A stretch of 64,000 bases of DNA from Pseudorasbora parva (Eukaryota; Chordata; Actinopteri; Cypriniformes; Gobionidae), in the NCBI RefSeq assembly GCF_024679245.1, contig NC_090191.1:3120778-3184777 (forward strand), written 5' to 3'. The translations under genes and the position numbers were made by a program. Below the pieces are notes generated by a model that searched no databases, had not been told where the DNA came from, and saw nothing but the letters and a program-made list of their open reading frames with translations. Numbering within the stretch: position 1 is the first letter of the stretch; every line of letters begins with the position of its first letter. This document shows, one piece after another, positions 20,837-31,257 of the stretch.

Positions 20837-21909
20837 ATCTGATGGTACTGAAAGTGGAGAGTCAAGAACTTAATGAAATGGGAGAGAAAGACCAGTATGG
20901 GCAACATCATGAAACACAGACTGAAACAATTTCCTCACAAAAAAACGTTCAAAAGCCTGGAAAGAGTTTCACTGAAAAACAACACCTTAAAGTCCACAAG
21001 AAAATTCACACTGGAGCAAGGCCATTCAAATGTAATCAGTGTGGAAAGAGTTTCACTAAAAATAACGGCCTTAACAGGCACATCAAAATTCACTCTGGAG
21101 AGAAGCATTTCACTTGCCATCAGTGTGGAAAGAGCTTTGCTGATAATGCACGACTTAAAGGCCACATGAGAATTCACTCCGGAGAAAAGCCTTACATCTG
21201 CCAACAGTGTGGAAAGAGCTTCGCTGATAACGCACACCTTAAAGGACACATGAGAATTCACACTGGAGAGAAGCCATACACCTGCCCTCAGTGTGGAAAG
21301 AGCTTTGTTGAAAAGGGACACCTTAAAAAACACATGAGAATTCATACTGGAGAGAAGCCTTTTACTTGCAGATTATGTGGAAAGAGCTTCACTGAAAAAG
21401 GAAACCTTAAAAAACACATGAGAGTTCACACAGGAGATAAGCCTTATACCTGCCAACAGTGTGGAAAGAGTTTCACTCAAAAAGAGCATCTTACAGGCCA
21501 CATGAGAGTTCACACTGGAGAGAAGCCTTTCACATGCCAACAGTGTGGGAAGAGCTTCACTGATAAAAGACACATCAAAATCCACATAAGAATTCACAGT
21601 GGAGTGAAGCCTTACAGCTGCCAACAGTGTGGAAAGAGTTTCACCCAAAAAGAGCATCTTACAGGCCACATGAGAGTTCACACTAGAGAGAAGCCTTTCA
21701 CATGCCAACAGTGTGGAAAGAACTTCACTGATAAAGGAAACCTTAAAGTCCACATGAGAATTCACAATGTAAAGAAGCCTTTCACCTGCAAACAGTGTGG
21801 GAAAAGCTTCTCAAGAAAACTAAACTTGGAACATGAACATTCAAAATGTAAAGAAGCTTTTCACCTGCAAATTGTGAGGGAAGAGGTTCAAAAGAGAAAT
21901 AAACCCTGA
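20837..21909 (+). CDS. zinc-finger gene 1, C2H2 finger exon
   Basis: The acceptor TTTTAG|ATCTGATGG joins phase 1 of the exon at 4678-4843. The exon opens with an acidic linker (DLMVLKVESQELNEM), then a degenerate finger without cysteines (KSFTEKQHLKVHKKIH), then nine intact C2H2 fingers joined by TGEKP-type linkers. A tenth finger, CKQCGKSF, ends abnormally as ..NLEHEHSKC. The frame stops at 21909, but finger-like sequence continues out of frame to about 22010, so the 3' end has probably been shortened by a frameshift. Tandem C2H2 arrays bind DNA in a sequence-specific way in the nucleus; the target is unknown. Gene 2 at 38313 is its close paralogue. Confidence 0.9.
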
Positions 21910-22030
21910 ACATGAAAAAGTCACACCGGAGAGAAGCAGTTCACATGTGATCAGGGTGGAAAGTGTTTCAAACTAAAAGTAATTTCCACTTGAGAATTGC
22001 CTCAAGATGTGTGAAAATGTTTCATTTTAA
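21910..22030 (+). pseudogene. out-of-frame zinc-finger remnants downstream of gene 1
   Basis: Pieces reading 'catgaaaaagtcacaccggagagaagcagttcacatg' and 'gatcagggtggaaagtgtttcaaactaaaagtaa' correspond to H..TPERS/CDQGGKCF-like finger text broken by frameshifts. They indicate that the array was once longer. Confidence 0.6.
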
Positions 22031-22119
22031 AAGGACACCTGAAGCTTCTGGGGTTGACAAACGTGCCTGAGAATTGTCCTAGGCTCATTCAATGCTTTGT
22101 TTGTGGATTTGTGTGCGTG

Positions 22120-23581
22120 ATCCACATCTGGAAAGTATTCTCGTCGCTTCACTTTTTCCACAATTTGTTATGTTACAGCCTTATTCCAAACTATATTAAT
22201 TTTCCTCAGTTACCAACAATACCCAAAAATGACAACATGACAGTCTTTGCAAATGTATTCAAAGTAAAAAAACTAAAAATCATTGTATGTACACAAGTAT
22301 TTACAAACTTGGCACACCTATTTTTGGGCAGTTTCTCCCATTCTTCTTAGCAGGACCTCTCAACCTCCATCAGGTTGGATGGGGGAGCGTCAGTGCACAG
22401 CCATTTTCAGATCTCTCCAGAGATGTTCAATCGGGTTCAAGTCTGGGCTCTGGCTGGGTCAATCAAGGACATTCACAGAGTTGTCCAGTAGCCACTCCTT
22501 TGTTATCTTGGCTGTGTGCTTGGGGTCGCTGTCCTGTTGGAAGAGGAACCTTCGTCCCAGTCTCAGGTCCAGAGCACACTGGAGCAAGTTTTCAGCAAGG
22601 ATGTCTCTGTACATTGCTGCATTCATCTTTCCCTCGATCCTGACTAGTCTCCCAGTTCCAACCGCTGAAAAACATCCCCACAGCATGATGCTGCCACCAC
22701 CATGCTTCACCACAGATGGGACTGGCCACGTGATGAGCGGTGCCTAGTTTCCTCCAGACATGATGCTTGCCATTCAGGCCAAAGAGTTCAATCTTTGTTT
22801 CATCAGACCAGAGAATTTTGTTTCTTGTTGTCTGAGAGTCCTTCAGGTGACTTTGTGCTAACTATCATCTGCCGTCAGGCCACTCTACCATACATGCCTT
22901 ATTGGTGGAGAGCTGCAGAGATGGTTGTTCTTCTTTAAGGTTCTCCTTTCTCCTCAGAGAAATGCTGGAGGTCTGTCAGATTGACCATCGGGTTCTTGGT
23001 CACCTCCCTGACTAAGGCCTTTCTCCCCTGATCGCCCAGTTTGGCCGGGCGGCAGCTCTAGGAAGAGTCCTGGTAGCTCCAAACTTCTTCCATATACGGA
23101 TGATGGAGGCCACTGTGCTCACTGGGACCTTCGATGCTGCAGAAATGTTTCTTCACCCTTCCCCAGATCCAATCCTGTCTCTGAGGTCTACAGACAATTC
23201 CTTGGACTTAATGGCTTGGTTTGTGCTCCGACATGCACTGTTAACTGTGGGGCCTTATATAGACAGGCGTGTACCTTTCCAAATAATTTCCAATCCCCTG
23301 AATTTAACACAGGTGGACTCCAGTCAAGTTAGAGAAACATCTAGAGGATGATCAGTGGAAACAGGAAGCACCTGAGCTCATGTTTGAGTGTCATGGCAAA
23401 GGCTGTGAAAACTTGTCTGTGATCTAAAAAAACAAACAAATTTCAAACAAACTTCTTTTCACTTCTTTCACGTTGTTATTATGAGGTATTGTTTGTAGAA
23501 TTGAGGAAAAAAATAATGAATTTAATTCATTTTGGAGTAAGGCTATAACAATACAAAATGTGGAATTCCGGATGCACTGTA
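22120..23581 (-). mobile_element. Tc1-like transposon, decayed
   Basis: The ends form inverted repeats: left 'catctggaaagtattctcgtcgcttcactttttccacaatttgtt', right '...acaaaatgtggaattccggatgcactgta'. The - strand holds transposase remnants, longest at 22713-22459 ([19 protein letters not shown], then [17 protein letters not shown]), with frameshifts on both sides. A partial second copy is at 24056. Confidence 0.85.
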
Positions 23582-24055
23582 TGGTCTTTTTTTTTTACTG
23601 AATTATAGTCTCTCTCTTTGTTCACAAAAGACCAATTAAATAATTTTTTTCAACTACTTAACAATGTTGAATCAAATCCATTTTTTGTGTGTTCAGGTGG
23701 CAAACTTAAAGTAACCAAGTATTGTACTGCTCAGATTAAGGAAACATATAAAAAAAAAGAAGAAAAAAAAGACTTTGCCCACATTTGTACCCAAGGACCA
23801 TTTGGGGTTAAAATACTATGGCATTTATGGTTCTACAGATAAATACTTCTTATGAAACTGTAAGGTCTTCTGTAGAGTCTTCTTTTTTATGTGTCCACTT
23901 ATAATCAAAACAAAACATTGTGCTTTTATTAAATAAAGAAAACAAACTTTGTGCTTTCTGCCATCTCTTTCTCTGTGAACTTTCTTCTGGAGAGTGCCAC
24001 AAAAATGAAACCCTTTTCAAAAATGAAAGTGAATACTTGAATAATTGCATTGCAG
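23582..24055. other. spacer, nothing assigned
   Basis: AT-rich; no gene or repeat boundary recognised. Confidence 0.5.
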
Positions 24056-24236
24056 AAAGGGTTTCTCCCATTCTTCTTAGCAGGACCTCTCAAGCTCCAT
24101 CAGGTTGGATGGGGGAGCGTCAGTGCACAGCCATTTTCAGATCTCTCCAGAGATGTTCAATCGGGTTCAAGTCTGGGCTCTGGCTGGGCCACTCAAGGAC
24201 ATTCACAGAGTTGTCCAGTAGTTGTCCAGTAGTATA
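24056..24236 (-). mobile_element. partial Tc1 copy, about 160 bp
   Basis: Nearly identical to 22337-22490 ('tttctcccattcttcttagcaggacctctcaa' through 'acattcacagagttgtccagtag'). The end repeats 'gttgtccagta' twice and no terminal repeat is present, so it is a partial copy rather than a transposed element. Confidence 0.8.
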
Positions 24237-24634
24237 TTGATTATCTTCTGGGCATATCAGGTAGAGTACATAGCAAATTGTATGTTCTGTGCAATGTGTG
24301 GGGGGATTTTTTGGTGGTATTCATGGCCGACTTAAATCTACATATTTGTGATATTCACCCCATGGTGTTATTTAATTTTATAAAGGTCATTTTTTAAAAT
24401 CGTATTAAATGTATGCATCATCTTTCCTGTTAAACTCTTCCATTTGATTAATAAATTCAGATATAATAGTTAATACAATATAGGGCCGTTACCAATCAAA
24501 TTAAATAATTTAAACTGCAAAAAATACAGCTGCAATAATTAATGTTATAAGATTGATGTTCTAAATAAAACATGCAATCATACTTTTAACATAACCGCCA
24601 ATAGGGGGCAGCAAGGGATCGTCTTAATCATTAA

Positions 24635-25065
24635 AGGGATACTTCACCGTTTTTTCATATTAAACTATGTTATTCCCTTAACTAAGATGAGTTGATACAT
24701 ACCTCTGTCGTCTGAGTGCGTGCACTTAATCTCTCTGAGGCGGGGTGACATTCTGATAGCATTTAGCTTAGCACACTAATCACAGTTCATTCTTATGGTA
24801 CCAAACAGAGATCAAGTTAGAAGCAACCAATCAACTCCACGTTTCCCCTATTTAAATACAGTTACACGAATAGTTGGACGACCAAGTATGGTGACACAAA
24901 ATAAAACGTGGCGCTTTTTTAACCGAGTTAAAAAGGAGAACTATAATGTATGGCGGAATAGCACTTCTGAGAGTACTTCAACTCGACGCAGTAAAAGGTC
25001 ACGCCTGAAACATCCTCCCTCACATCGCCCCCTCCCTCTCTCATTTCCGTAAATAGAACCAACGT
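24635..25065 (+). repeat. left terminal inverted repeat, 431 bp
   Basis: Matches the reverse complement of 30633-31063 from AGGGATACTTCACC to ..CCGTAAATAGAACCAACGT. Both arms encode the same open frame, 85 codons starting MVPNRDQVRSNQ. Between the arms I count three amino-acid differences in that frame (R/K, L/P, R/L). The frame's lack of similarity to known domains makes coding doubtful. The arm probably holds transposase binding sites and the promoter of the inward-facing gene. Confidence 0.93.
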
Positions 25066-25104
25066 GACTTTTACTTCTACCTGTGCAACTAGCAAACTGC
25101 AATC

Positions 25105-25806
25105 ATGGAGTTTGTAGAGGATGAAAACTGGTTTGTAGCAGACCCAGAGCCATATATGTTTGAACCTGAGTACACAGAAGAGGAACTATCTCTTATGGAC
25201 CGTGAGAGGGAAGAAAGATATGAACTAGAACAGACTGGAGCCGGCGAAAGAACACGAGCAAACAGCAATTGGTGGTGCAAGTGTGACTGTTGCGGACATA
25301 TGCCGACTGAAATTGAAAGCCTGTGCTGTTCAGAATGGGCCCAGGAGTTGCCATCGATGGTGTGGGGCAATGTAGAGTCAGAATACCCTGGACAAATCAC
25401 CTGTGTCGCGGCAAGTGACGCGTTTGCAGCAATGATTCACCCGGCAGTCGTACATTTTTTCTTTCAACGTGACAAAGTAAATTGGAGGAAACGACCCACG
25501 CCGAGTGGACCAGATGGCCAGCTATCCTCAGAGTAAGTGCTATCTGAAACCATTGAAATATGCATATGTATCATGTTTTCATATATAAATGTAACGTTAT
25601 ACCTATTCTATCGCTGTCTTCTCAGTCAATATAGGTTGGTGTCCTACCGGATAGTGCTGGAATGGGCGCTACAGGGCGAAACTTTGGGCAGAGGGCATCG
25701 GAAACCACTGCCATCATGTGTGGTCGGGGCTATACGACAAAGATATCCTTCTGAGTCCGGTGTCTACGTTGGATTTCACGAAGTACATGCGGCAATGGAT
25801 ATGTAA
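25105..25806 (+). CDS. P2X7-type ballast-domain protein (transposon-borne), two exons
   Basis: Exon 1 is 25105-25532 (donor CAGA|GTAAGT) and exon 2 is 25626-25806 (acceptor TTCTCAG); together they give about 202 residues. The N-terminus has EPYMFEPEYTEEEL and an acidic, Glu-rich helix. A cysteine cluster follows, W-CKCDCCGHMP then LCCSEW, then a hydrophobic middle with HPAVVHFFF. Exon 2 supplies YRIVLEWALQGETLG, LPSCVVGAIRQRYP and the terminal motif ESGVYVGF. The order and the ending match the zinc- and nucleotide-binding ballast domain known from the P2X7 receptor tail (CxC cluster, ..RI+..FP...G.Y.GF). There is no transmembrane or P2X channel part, so it should be a soluble intracellular protein. 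It faces the transposase gene inside the same element; its role in transposition is unknown. Confidence 0.85.
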
Positions 25807-25984
25807 CGTTGGACCTACTGTAACTGAACATTATGTGCTGGGCCGAGTTCAGATCCAGATTATGTTTATATGTTTCACATATAAACATATTTGAACCTAC
25901 AACATCTCCAGTGATACTTTTATCTTGGTTGCTAAATCAAATGGCTACTGATATAATCACACATGAAACATCCAGGATCTTTTT

Positions 25985-26340
25985 TCAATTAAATTCAATA
26001 CCATAGTAAATACAAGAGCTCATGTGTTCTCCAGGCAAAAGGTGTTTTGTCAGATTTGTTCAATCATAAGTGAAGTCAAAACAAGGGAAAATACGTAATT
26101 TATTTCAAAATATATAAATAAAAAATTGTCTTCATATTACTGCAATAAATGACACTTTTTTTATTCTCCAAATTAAATAATTCACATAGTAAATACGATA
26201 GGCCATGTGTTCTCCAAGCAAACAGTTTTTTGTCAGTTTTTTGTAAACATAAGTGAAGACAAAAAGTGGGAAAATACGTTTAAAAAAAAAAATTCACAAT
26301 ATAAAAAAAAATTGCTCTCATATCACTGCAATAACTGATA
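25985..26340. repeat. two diverged direct repeats of about 175 bp between the convergent genes
   Basis: Units at about 25985-26155 and 26160-26340 share 'atagtaaatac', 'catgtgttctcca(g/a)gcaaa', 'ttttgtcag', 'cataagtgaag(t/a)caaaa' and 'gggaaaatacgt' plus 'tcactgcaataa'. They lie between the 3' ends of the ballast and transposase genes, where polyadenylation signals would be expected (AATAAA occurs at 26117 and 26142). Confidence 0.6.
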
Positions 26341-26452
26341 TGTGCCTTCAACACTTGCTATGCAAGTACAAGTCCCCTCCTGTGTTTTTTCAATGGCACA
26401 GGTTCCTTTTCATGTCAGCAGTAAACCACAATGGCTTACAATGTACAAAAAG

Positions 26453-29400
26453 TTACAATGGCTCTGATGGACCTCTGAATCTTGAGGCGTGTGATTGTAT
26501 GACCTTCTCTTTGTTGGGCTTTGGTAGCAATGCAATGTTGGCAGCTAGACGAGGTACTTTGATACGGGATGATGCGTCTTTGAATCTGATAGTGGGGTCA
26601 AGTCTTCTTTGGATCACTCTGTCCATTAGGTCATCTCTGAATTTGAGTCGTCTTCGCATAGATTGGTCTAGCAATCCACTGCTTTGACTGCTTTTGAGAC
26701 AACATTGTGTCTTGTGAGGCCTGAAATCAAAATAGTGTGAACAAACGTGCTGGAAGTATAGTAAATTCAGAATTTTAATATTTATTATGTTATTATACAT
26801 GTTAGTACTGTGACTTTTTAAAAAACTAAATTACACTAGTCAGTCATATCTGTGTCATCAGTTATGAGAAGATCATGTTCATGCATGAATGGATGACACA
26901 TTGAGAGGTCCAGGAAAATAGACAGTATCATTATAGTATTTTGCATTCCTTTAGTACCCACCGGCTGCTGTTGTTGCCTGTTCCCGCTTTGTGGAGTGAT
27001 TCTCATTGTGATCCATAATCGCTAGCATAGTGCGTGCCTTCATTGAAGGGTATTGAAAATGAATTCGCTTTGGACAGTACTTCAAAAGGGCATTGTGGAA
27101 CACCTCAAGTTGTCCTTAAAAATAAAATAAAATGCTTTACAACGGAAAAACAAGAGCATGAAGAGCACCCTCCCCCCTCCCCTCATACAGACCTATGGCA
27201 AAATACTTTACCAGAATCTATTCTCACTAAGACAGACATGACTTAGAACCATATTACTTTTCTGCATGTCAAACTATTTGAAACGCATACCTGTGTGTTT
27301 GAATAGTGTCATCTGTTGTAGGTCTTTTAGGAGACGTGTGTCCATAATCATTGCTTGAAGAGCTTTGAAGGCAGGGGAATTCACTTTTAGCCACCTCTTC
27401 GTTCTTTGTTCCTCTGCTGACAAGTCCTTATGGAAACATCTGTATTCCGTTCCGTTTTCTTCCCAGTGATGGACCCCAGTGATGTGGTGTTGGAGAGACA
27501 TCCATCGTCTGAGCAGCTCCTGACAACACAAAAGCAGAGGCACACTTTTAACCATCTGTAATACAATACAGTTGTCTTCTGTGTTGAAGACCAAAAGTTT
27601 GATTGGCATTTGACCTGCACATAGCATTGGATGTATGTAATAACATAAAAAAAATCACTTAGTGCTGAGCTATTTCTGTATGCTTGGGTACCTTTGCATC
27701 TCCTTTGGAGGTGCAACAGCTCCACCACATGTGGTTGCTGACACTCCTGATCCAAGGAGCAAGATCTTTGTACTCCTTTCTGTTTGATGCTGCAACCATT
27801 TTTTTTTTAGATCCTGAAAAATGAGAGAAAAGAATTACAATGGGTAATCACATTCATTGCATTGACTATGTAGTGTTTTTCATAATTTTGTATTCTTTCA
27901 TTAGTACCAAATTAGGTATATTTAGCTCTAGAAACATGGACATGAAGTTGTAATCAAACCAGCGGTAGTGCACCACACACATTCTACAGACCCCTACAAA
28001 GTCTTGTGTGAAACATTGGTAAATGACAAAAATGGAGCCAAAATATTTGGGGTTATTCTCTAGCTCTACAGCTTAGGCTATCAGTACACTAACCTTTGGC
28101 GACATGCCACGGATCAAACTGATGAATGATGTGAGGATATTCTTCTCTAAGCATTTTTCTTATGGACGGATGCCGGTCTGTGATGACCACTTTTACATCA
28201 ATGCCCTCATCCAGGATCCTATCCAGGCCTTTCTTGAAGGCCAGTGGTTCCATTGCGACTGAACTGGAGGCCTGGGAAACCTAGAGAGCACAAATGTATA
28301 GATGATAACATCTAAAAAAATATTAGAGAATTGGCTATAGACTTGTGAAACTAATTGACAATTTACCTGCATCAGCTCAAACGCCACGATCTGGTTAGTG
28401 GATTCGTCCATGAAAGAATATGTGTTGTATTTGCTGGAGTGTCCGGGGCTGTCACTTCTACCGTCTCCACATAGCTGCACTCCTTCACCGTCTTCAGTTT
28501 GGCAAAATAATCTTGCTTTGATTATGTTCTCCTGTTGTGTGTATGATTCCTCAATCACTGGGAGCAGGTAGCTTGCCTGTATGTTGTAGAACGTTGTCTG
28601 CAGGGGCAACTGCAGGTTGCAAAGTTGAAAAGTCCAGCCCAGTCAGCTATGTCTGTGTACGTACAGCCGGTAAAGATAGTGGCAGCTGCTGCGAGAAGGT
28701 TATTTTCTGCCATTCTACGTATATTGGGACATGACTCCCATTGTCCTATATGCCCATTGCTGCATTGCCAATTTATAGCGATTCTACTGCCGAACTGTGT
28801 TATTGTCTGGTTCAGGTCACACATCACAGCACCACATGTTATACATTTCTGAAAGAGTTCCATGAGTTTGGACTCATTTACAATCCATTTCCTCTCCTTC
28901 CATCCTCTGGGTTGTCCAAAGAGGCTTGATGAACTTCCTGTGGTGGTGGTGGAGGGGCTTGAATTTGCCTCAAAGCTGGTGTCTGTGGGATCGACAGCAG
29001 GCTCTGAGGTCATGCTGACATCAAACACTGATGTTCCACTCATATCCATCACAGTAGCTTCAATGTGGTGTGGATCCTGTTGTAGTCAAATCAGAATCAA
29101 AATAAACATTGGTTTTGCATACCAGTGCCATATCCAGTATATCTTGAGTAAACAATTACATGACTTGATAGGAAACAAAGTGTAATGGTTTCCATAAATT
29201 ACATTACGGATAATCGATAGCAGACATAGAAGTTGTCCACTCACCTCAAATACAATACTTTTTCTTGGACCACACATGGTCATAATTGTGGATGATGATG
29301 CGGTGTCCTAGACATGAAACAGATTTCAAATATATGTAGGTCATATTGCAATCATACAGTAACTGTATAAAACATGAAGATTCATTAGCTTACAGATTTC

Positions 29401-29667
29401 ATTGACCATGTGGGAGCCAGGGCAACAGCTGGTTTGCGTGAATGTGAAGGACTGGTAAACTGTACAGACAAGGGAACCTGGAACGCAGCAGTAGGCTCTT
29501 CAGCTCTGTGCTTCTGGGGGGTTGAATGAGGTACACCAACAAAAAAGGTTTCGTCTTGTTCTGGCAGATCTTGCTGTAAGTCACTCAACTCTGCCTGTAT
29601 AATAATTGACACAGTTATGACAGAAATTGCAAATTTCAAATTAAAATCAAATTAAAGCACTAACATC

Positions 29668-29735
<68 letters not shown>

Positions 29736-29824
29736 ATATATATAAAAATAAATTAAAAAAGTGTATATTATATATATATAAAGAAAACACACACACACAC
29801 ACATACATACATACATATACATAC

Positions 29825-29873
<49 letters not shown>

Positions 29874-30563
29874 TTACGTTTATCAGAGTGAGAGGAAAGT
29901 ATTGTTACAGTGCATAACATAAGTAGACAGTAGCCTACACTTTCAGTGTTTCACCTGAGACAAAAATACCCCTCCCACTACCATTAGTCAAGCTATTACC
30001 ATGGTAGACATAAGCTTGCAGTCTCATGATACAGAGAATCAGATTTGGTGACACTAAGTTATAACGTTACACTACGGGCTTAGGCTTATACTTAATTTTT
30101 ATTTCTGAGCTCACTTCTCAAGTACATCAAACAGTCAAAAACTCTGTATTGCCTGTCTCACAAGCGCACTGATTTCGCAGCAAAGTTACTTGTGTTTACT
30201 AGGTTAAACACCACTAAAGTTTGATAAGCTAAGGTTACTGCCACTTCAGGACAACCAAATACCATGCAAAAGGACACTTACAGTGTTAGGTGATGATCCA
30301 CTTTGTTGTGTTCTTGCTTTGATTATTGTCGGTGTGGCAGAATCCTTTAGGTGTAATCCTGTGGAGGTATAGTCCTCCTGTGTGAAATGCTCGGAGCAAA
30401 CACGCCATTTCTTCAGAATATCCAGCGGTGTTGTTGCATCGATGTTCAACGCAGCTAACCAAGCTTTCCGCCGTTTGTGGTGAATTGGAAATCGATGAAA
30501 CATGACGGCACTAAATACCTTCGCCTTGTTCTCACAACCCTTTACGACACACGTTATAACCAT
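26453..30563 (-). pseudogene. Kolobok-type THAP transposase, nine exons, one frameshift
   Basis: Exons, - strand: 30563-30282 (THAP), 29594-29394, 29307-29245, 29076-28367, 28280-28094, 27813-27692, 27519-27291, 27114-26958, 26720-26453. All junctions are GT-AG and phases agree, giving about 739 residues. The THAP domain has MVITCVVKGC, RRKAWLAAL and WRVCSEHF. Exon 4 holds a cysteine module (CITCGAVMC, WQCSNGHIGQWES) and the first catalytic D in GDGRSDSPG. Exon 5 has the second, VVITDRHPSIR, and then QFDPWHVAKG. Exon 8 has the E in GQLEVFHNALLKYC. A one-base shift near 28620 (FNFATC to LQLPLQTTFYNIQ) is the only break I see. An upstream ATG at 30602 is possible. The enzyme would cut and paste the element at TTAA. 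Confidence 0.88.
29671..29868. repeat. (TA)n and (CA)n/(TG)n microsatellite
   Basis: Long (ta)n tracts at 29671-29745 and 29764-29780, then (ac)n, 'atac' repeats, and (tg)n to 29868. The ac and tg tracts are mutually complementary and can fold together. It lies in the intron between transposase exons 1 and 2. Confidence 0.95.
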
Positions 30564-30632
30564 GATCTTCCTACAAACGGGTACTTCGTCAACTCTGCTC
30601 AAACTACTTCTACTGATGCAGGCGTGCAGGTA

Positions 30633-31063
30633 ACGTTGGTTCTATTTACGGAAATGAGAGAGGGAGGGGGAGATGTGAGGGAGGATGTTTCGGCCGGGAC
30701 TTTTTACTGCGTCGAGTTGAAGTACTCTCAGAAGTGCTATTCCGCCATACATTATAGTTCTCCTTTTTAACTCGGTTAAAAAAGCGCCACGTTTTATTTT
30801 GTGTCACCATACTTGGTCGTCCAACTATTCGTGTAACTGTATTTAAATAGGGGAAACGTGGAGTTGATTGGTTGCTTCTAACTTGATCTCTGTTTGGTAC
30901 CATAAGAATGAACTGTGATTAGTGTGCTAAGCTAAATGCTATCAGAATGTCACCCCGCCTCAGAGAGATTAAGTGCACGCACTCAGACGACAGAGGTATG
31001 TATCAACTCATCTTAGTTAAGGGAATAACATAGTTTAATATGAAAAAACGGTGAAGTATCCCT
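30633..31063 (-). repeat. right terminal inverted repeat, 431 bp
   Basis: Reverse complement of 24635-25065 with few differences. It ends at GGTGAAGTATCCCT followed by TTAA and borders the 5' side of the transposase gene. Confidence 0.93.
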
Positions 31064-31257
31064 TTAAGTCATTGAGTCGTTCATTCAAAACGCTGAATCA
31101 TGGGGATATTTAATTCTTATTGCCAAAATAAGTCAAATCAAAGACCGTGATCTGAGTCAATGCACACATTAATGCAATAAAAAGCATCAATTTTCATCAT
31201 ATTCATTTACTGTACATTGTTTTAGGATGCGGTGAGAAATAATGCTGGAAGAATTTA

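Larger units (their letters stand above)
24635..31063. mobile_element. Kolobok-type TTAA transposon carrying a THAP transposase and a P2X7-ballast gene
   Basis: 6429 bp, flanked by TTAA (24631-24634, 31064-31067). Terminal inverted repeats of 431 bp start AGGGATACTTCACCG and are almost identical. Just inside the left repeat a + strand gene (25105-25806) encodes a ballast-domain protein. Just inside the right repeat a - strand gene (30563-26453) encodes a nine-exon THAP transposase. The two genes converge, separated by about 650 bp. TTAA duplications together with a THAP-domain DDE transposase are the hallmarks of the Kolobok superfamily. One transposase frameshift and a large microsatellite in an intron are the only visible defects, so the copy is young. 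Confidence 0.93.

Noticed and set aside
20935..21765. Two long - frames (136 and 130 codons) opposite zinc-finger gene 1, and similar ones at 38441-39559
   Set aside because: They are antisense shadows of the repeated finger code (repeats of NSHV.FKV..LSETLSTLLA), caused by codon periodicity.
25105..25806. A true host P2X7 receptor gene
   Set aside because: No transmembrane helices or P2X ectodomain nearby; the gene lies wholly within a TTAA-bounded transposon with its own start codon.
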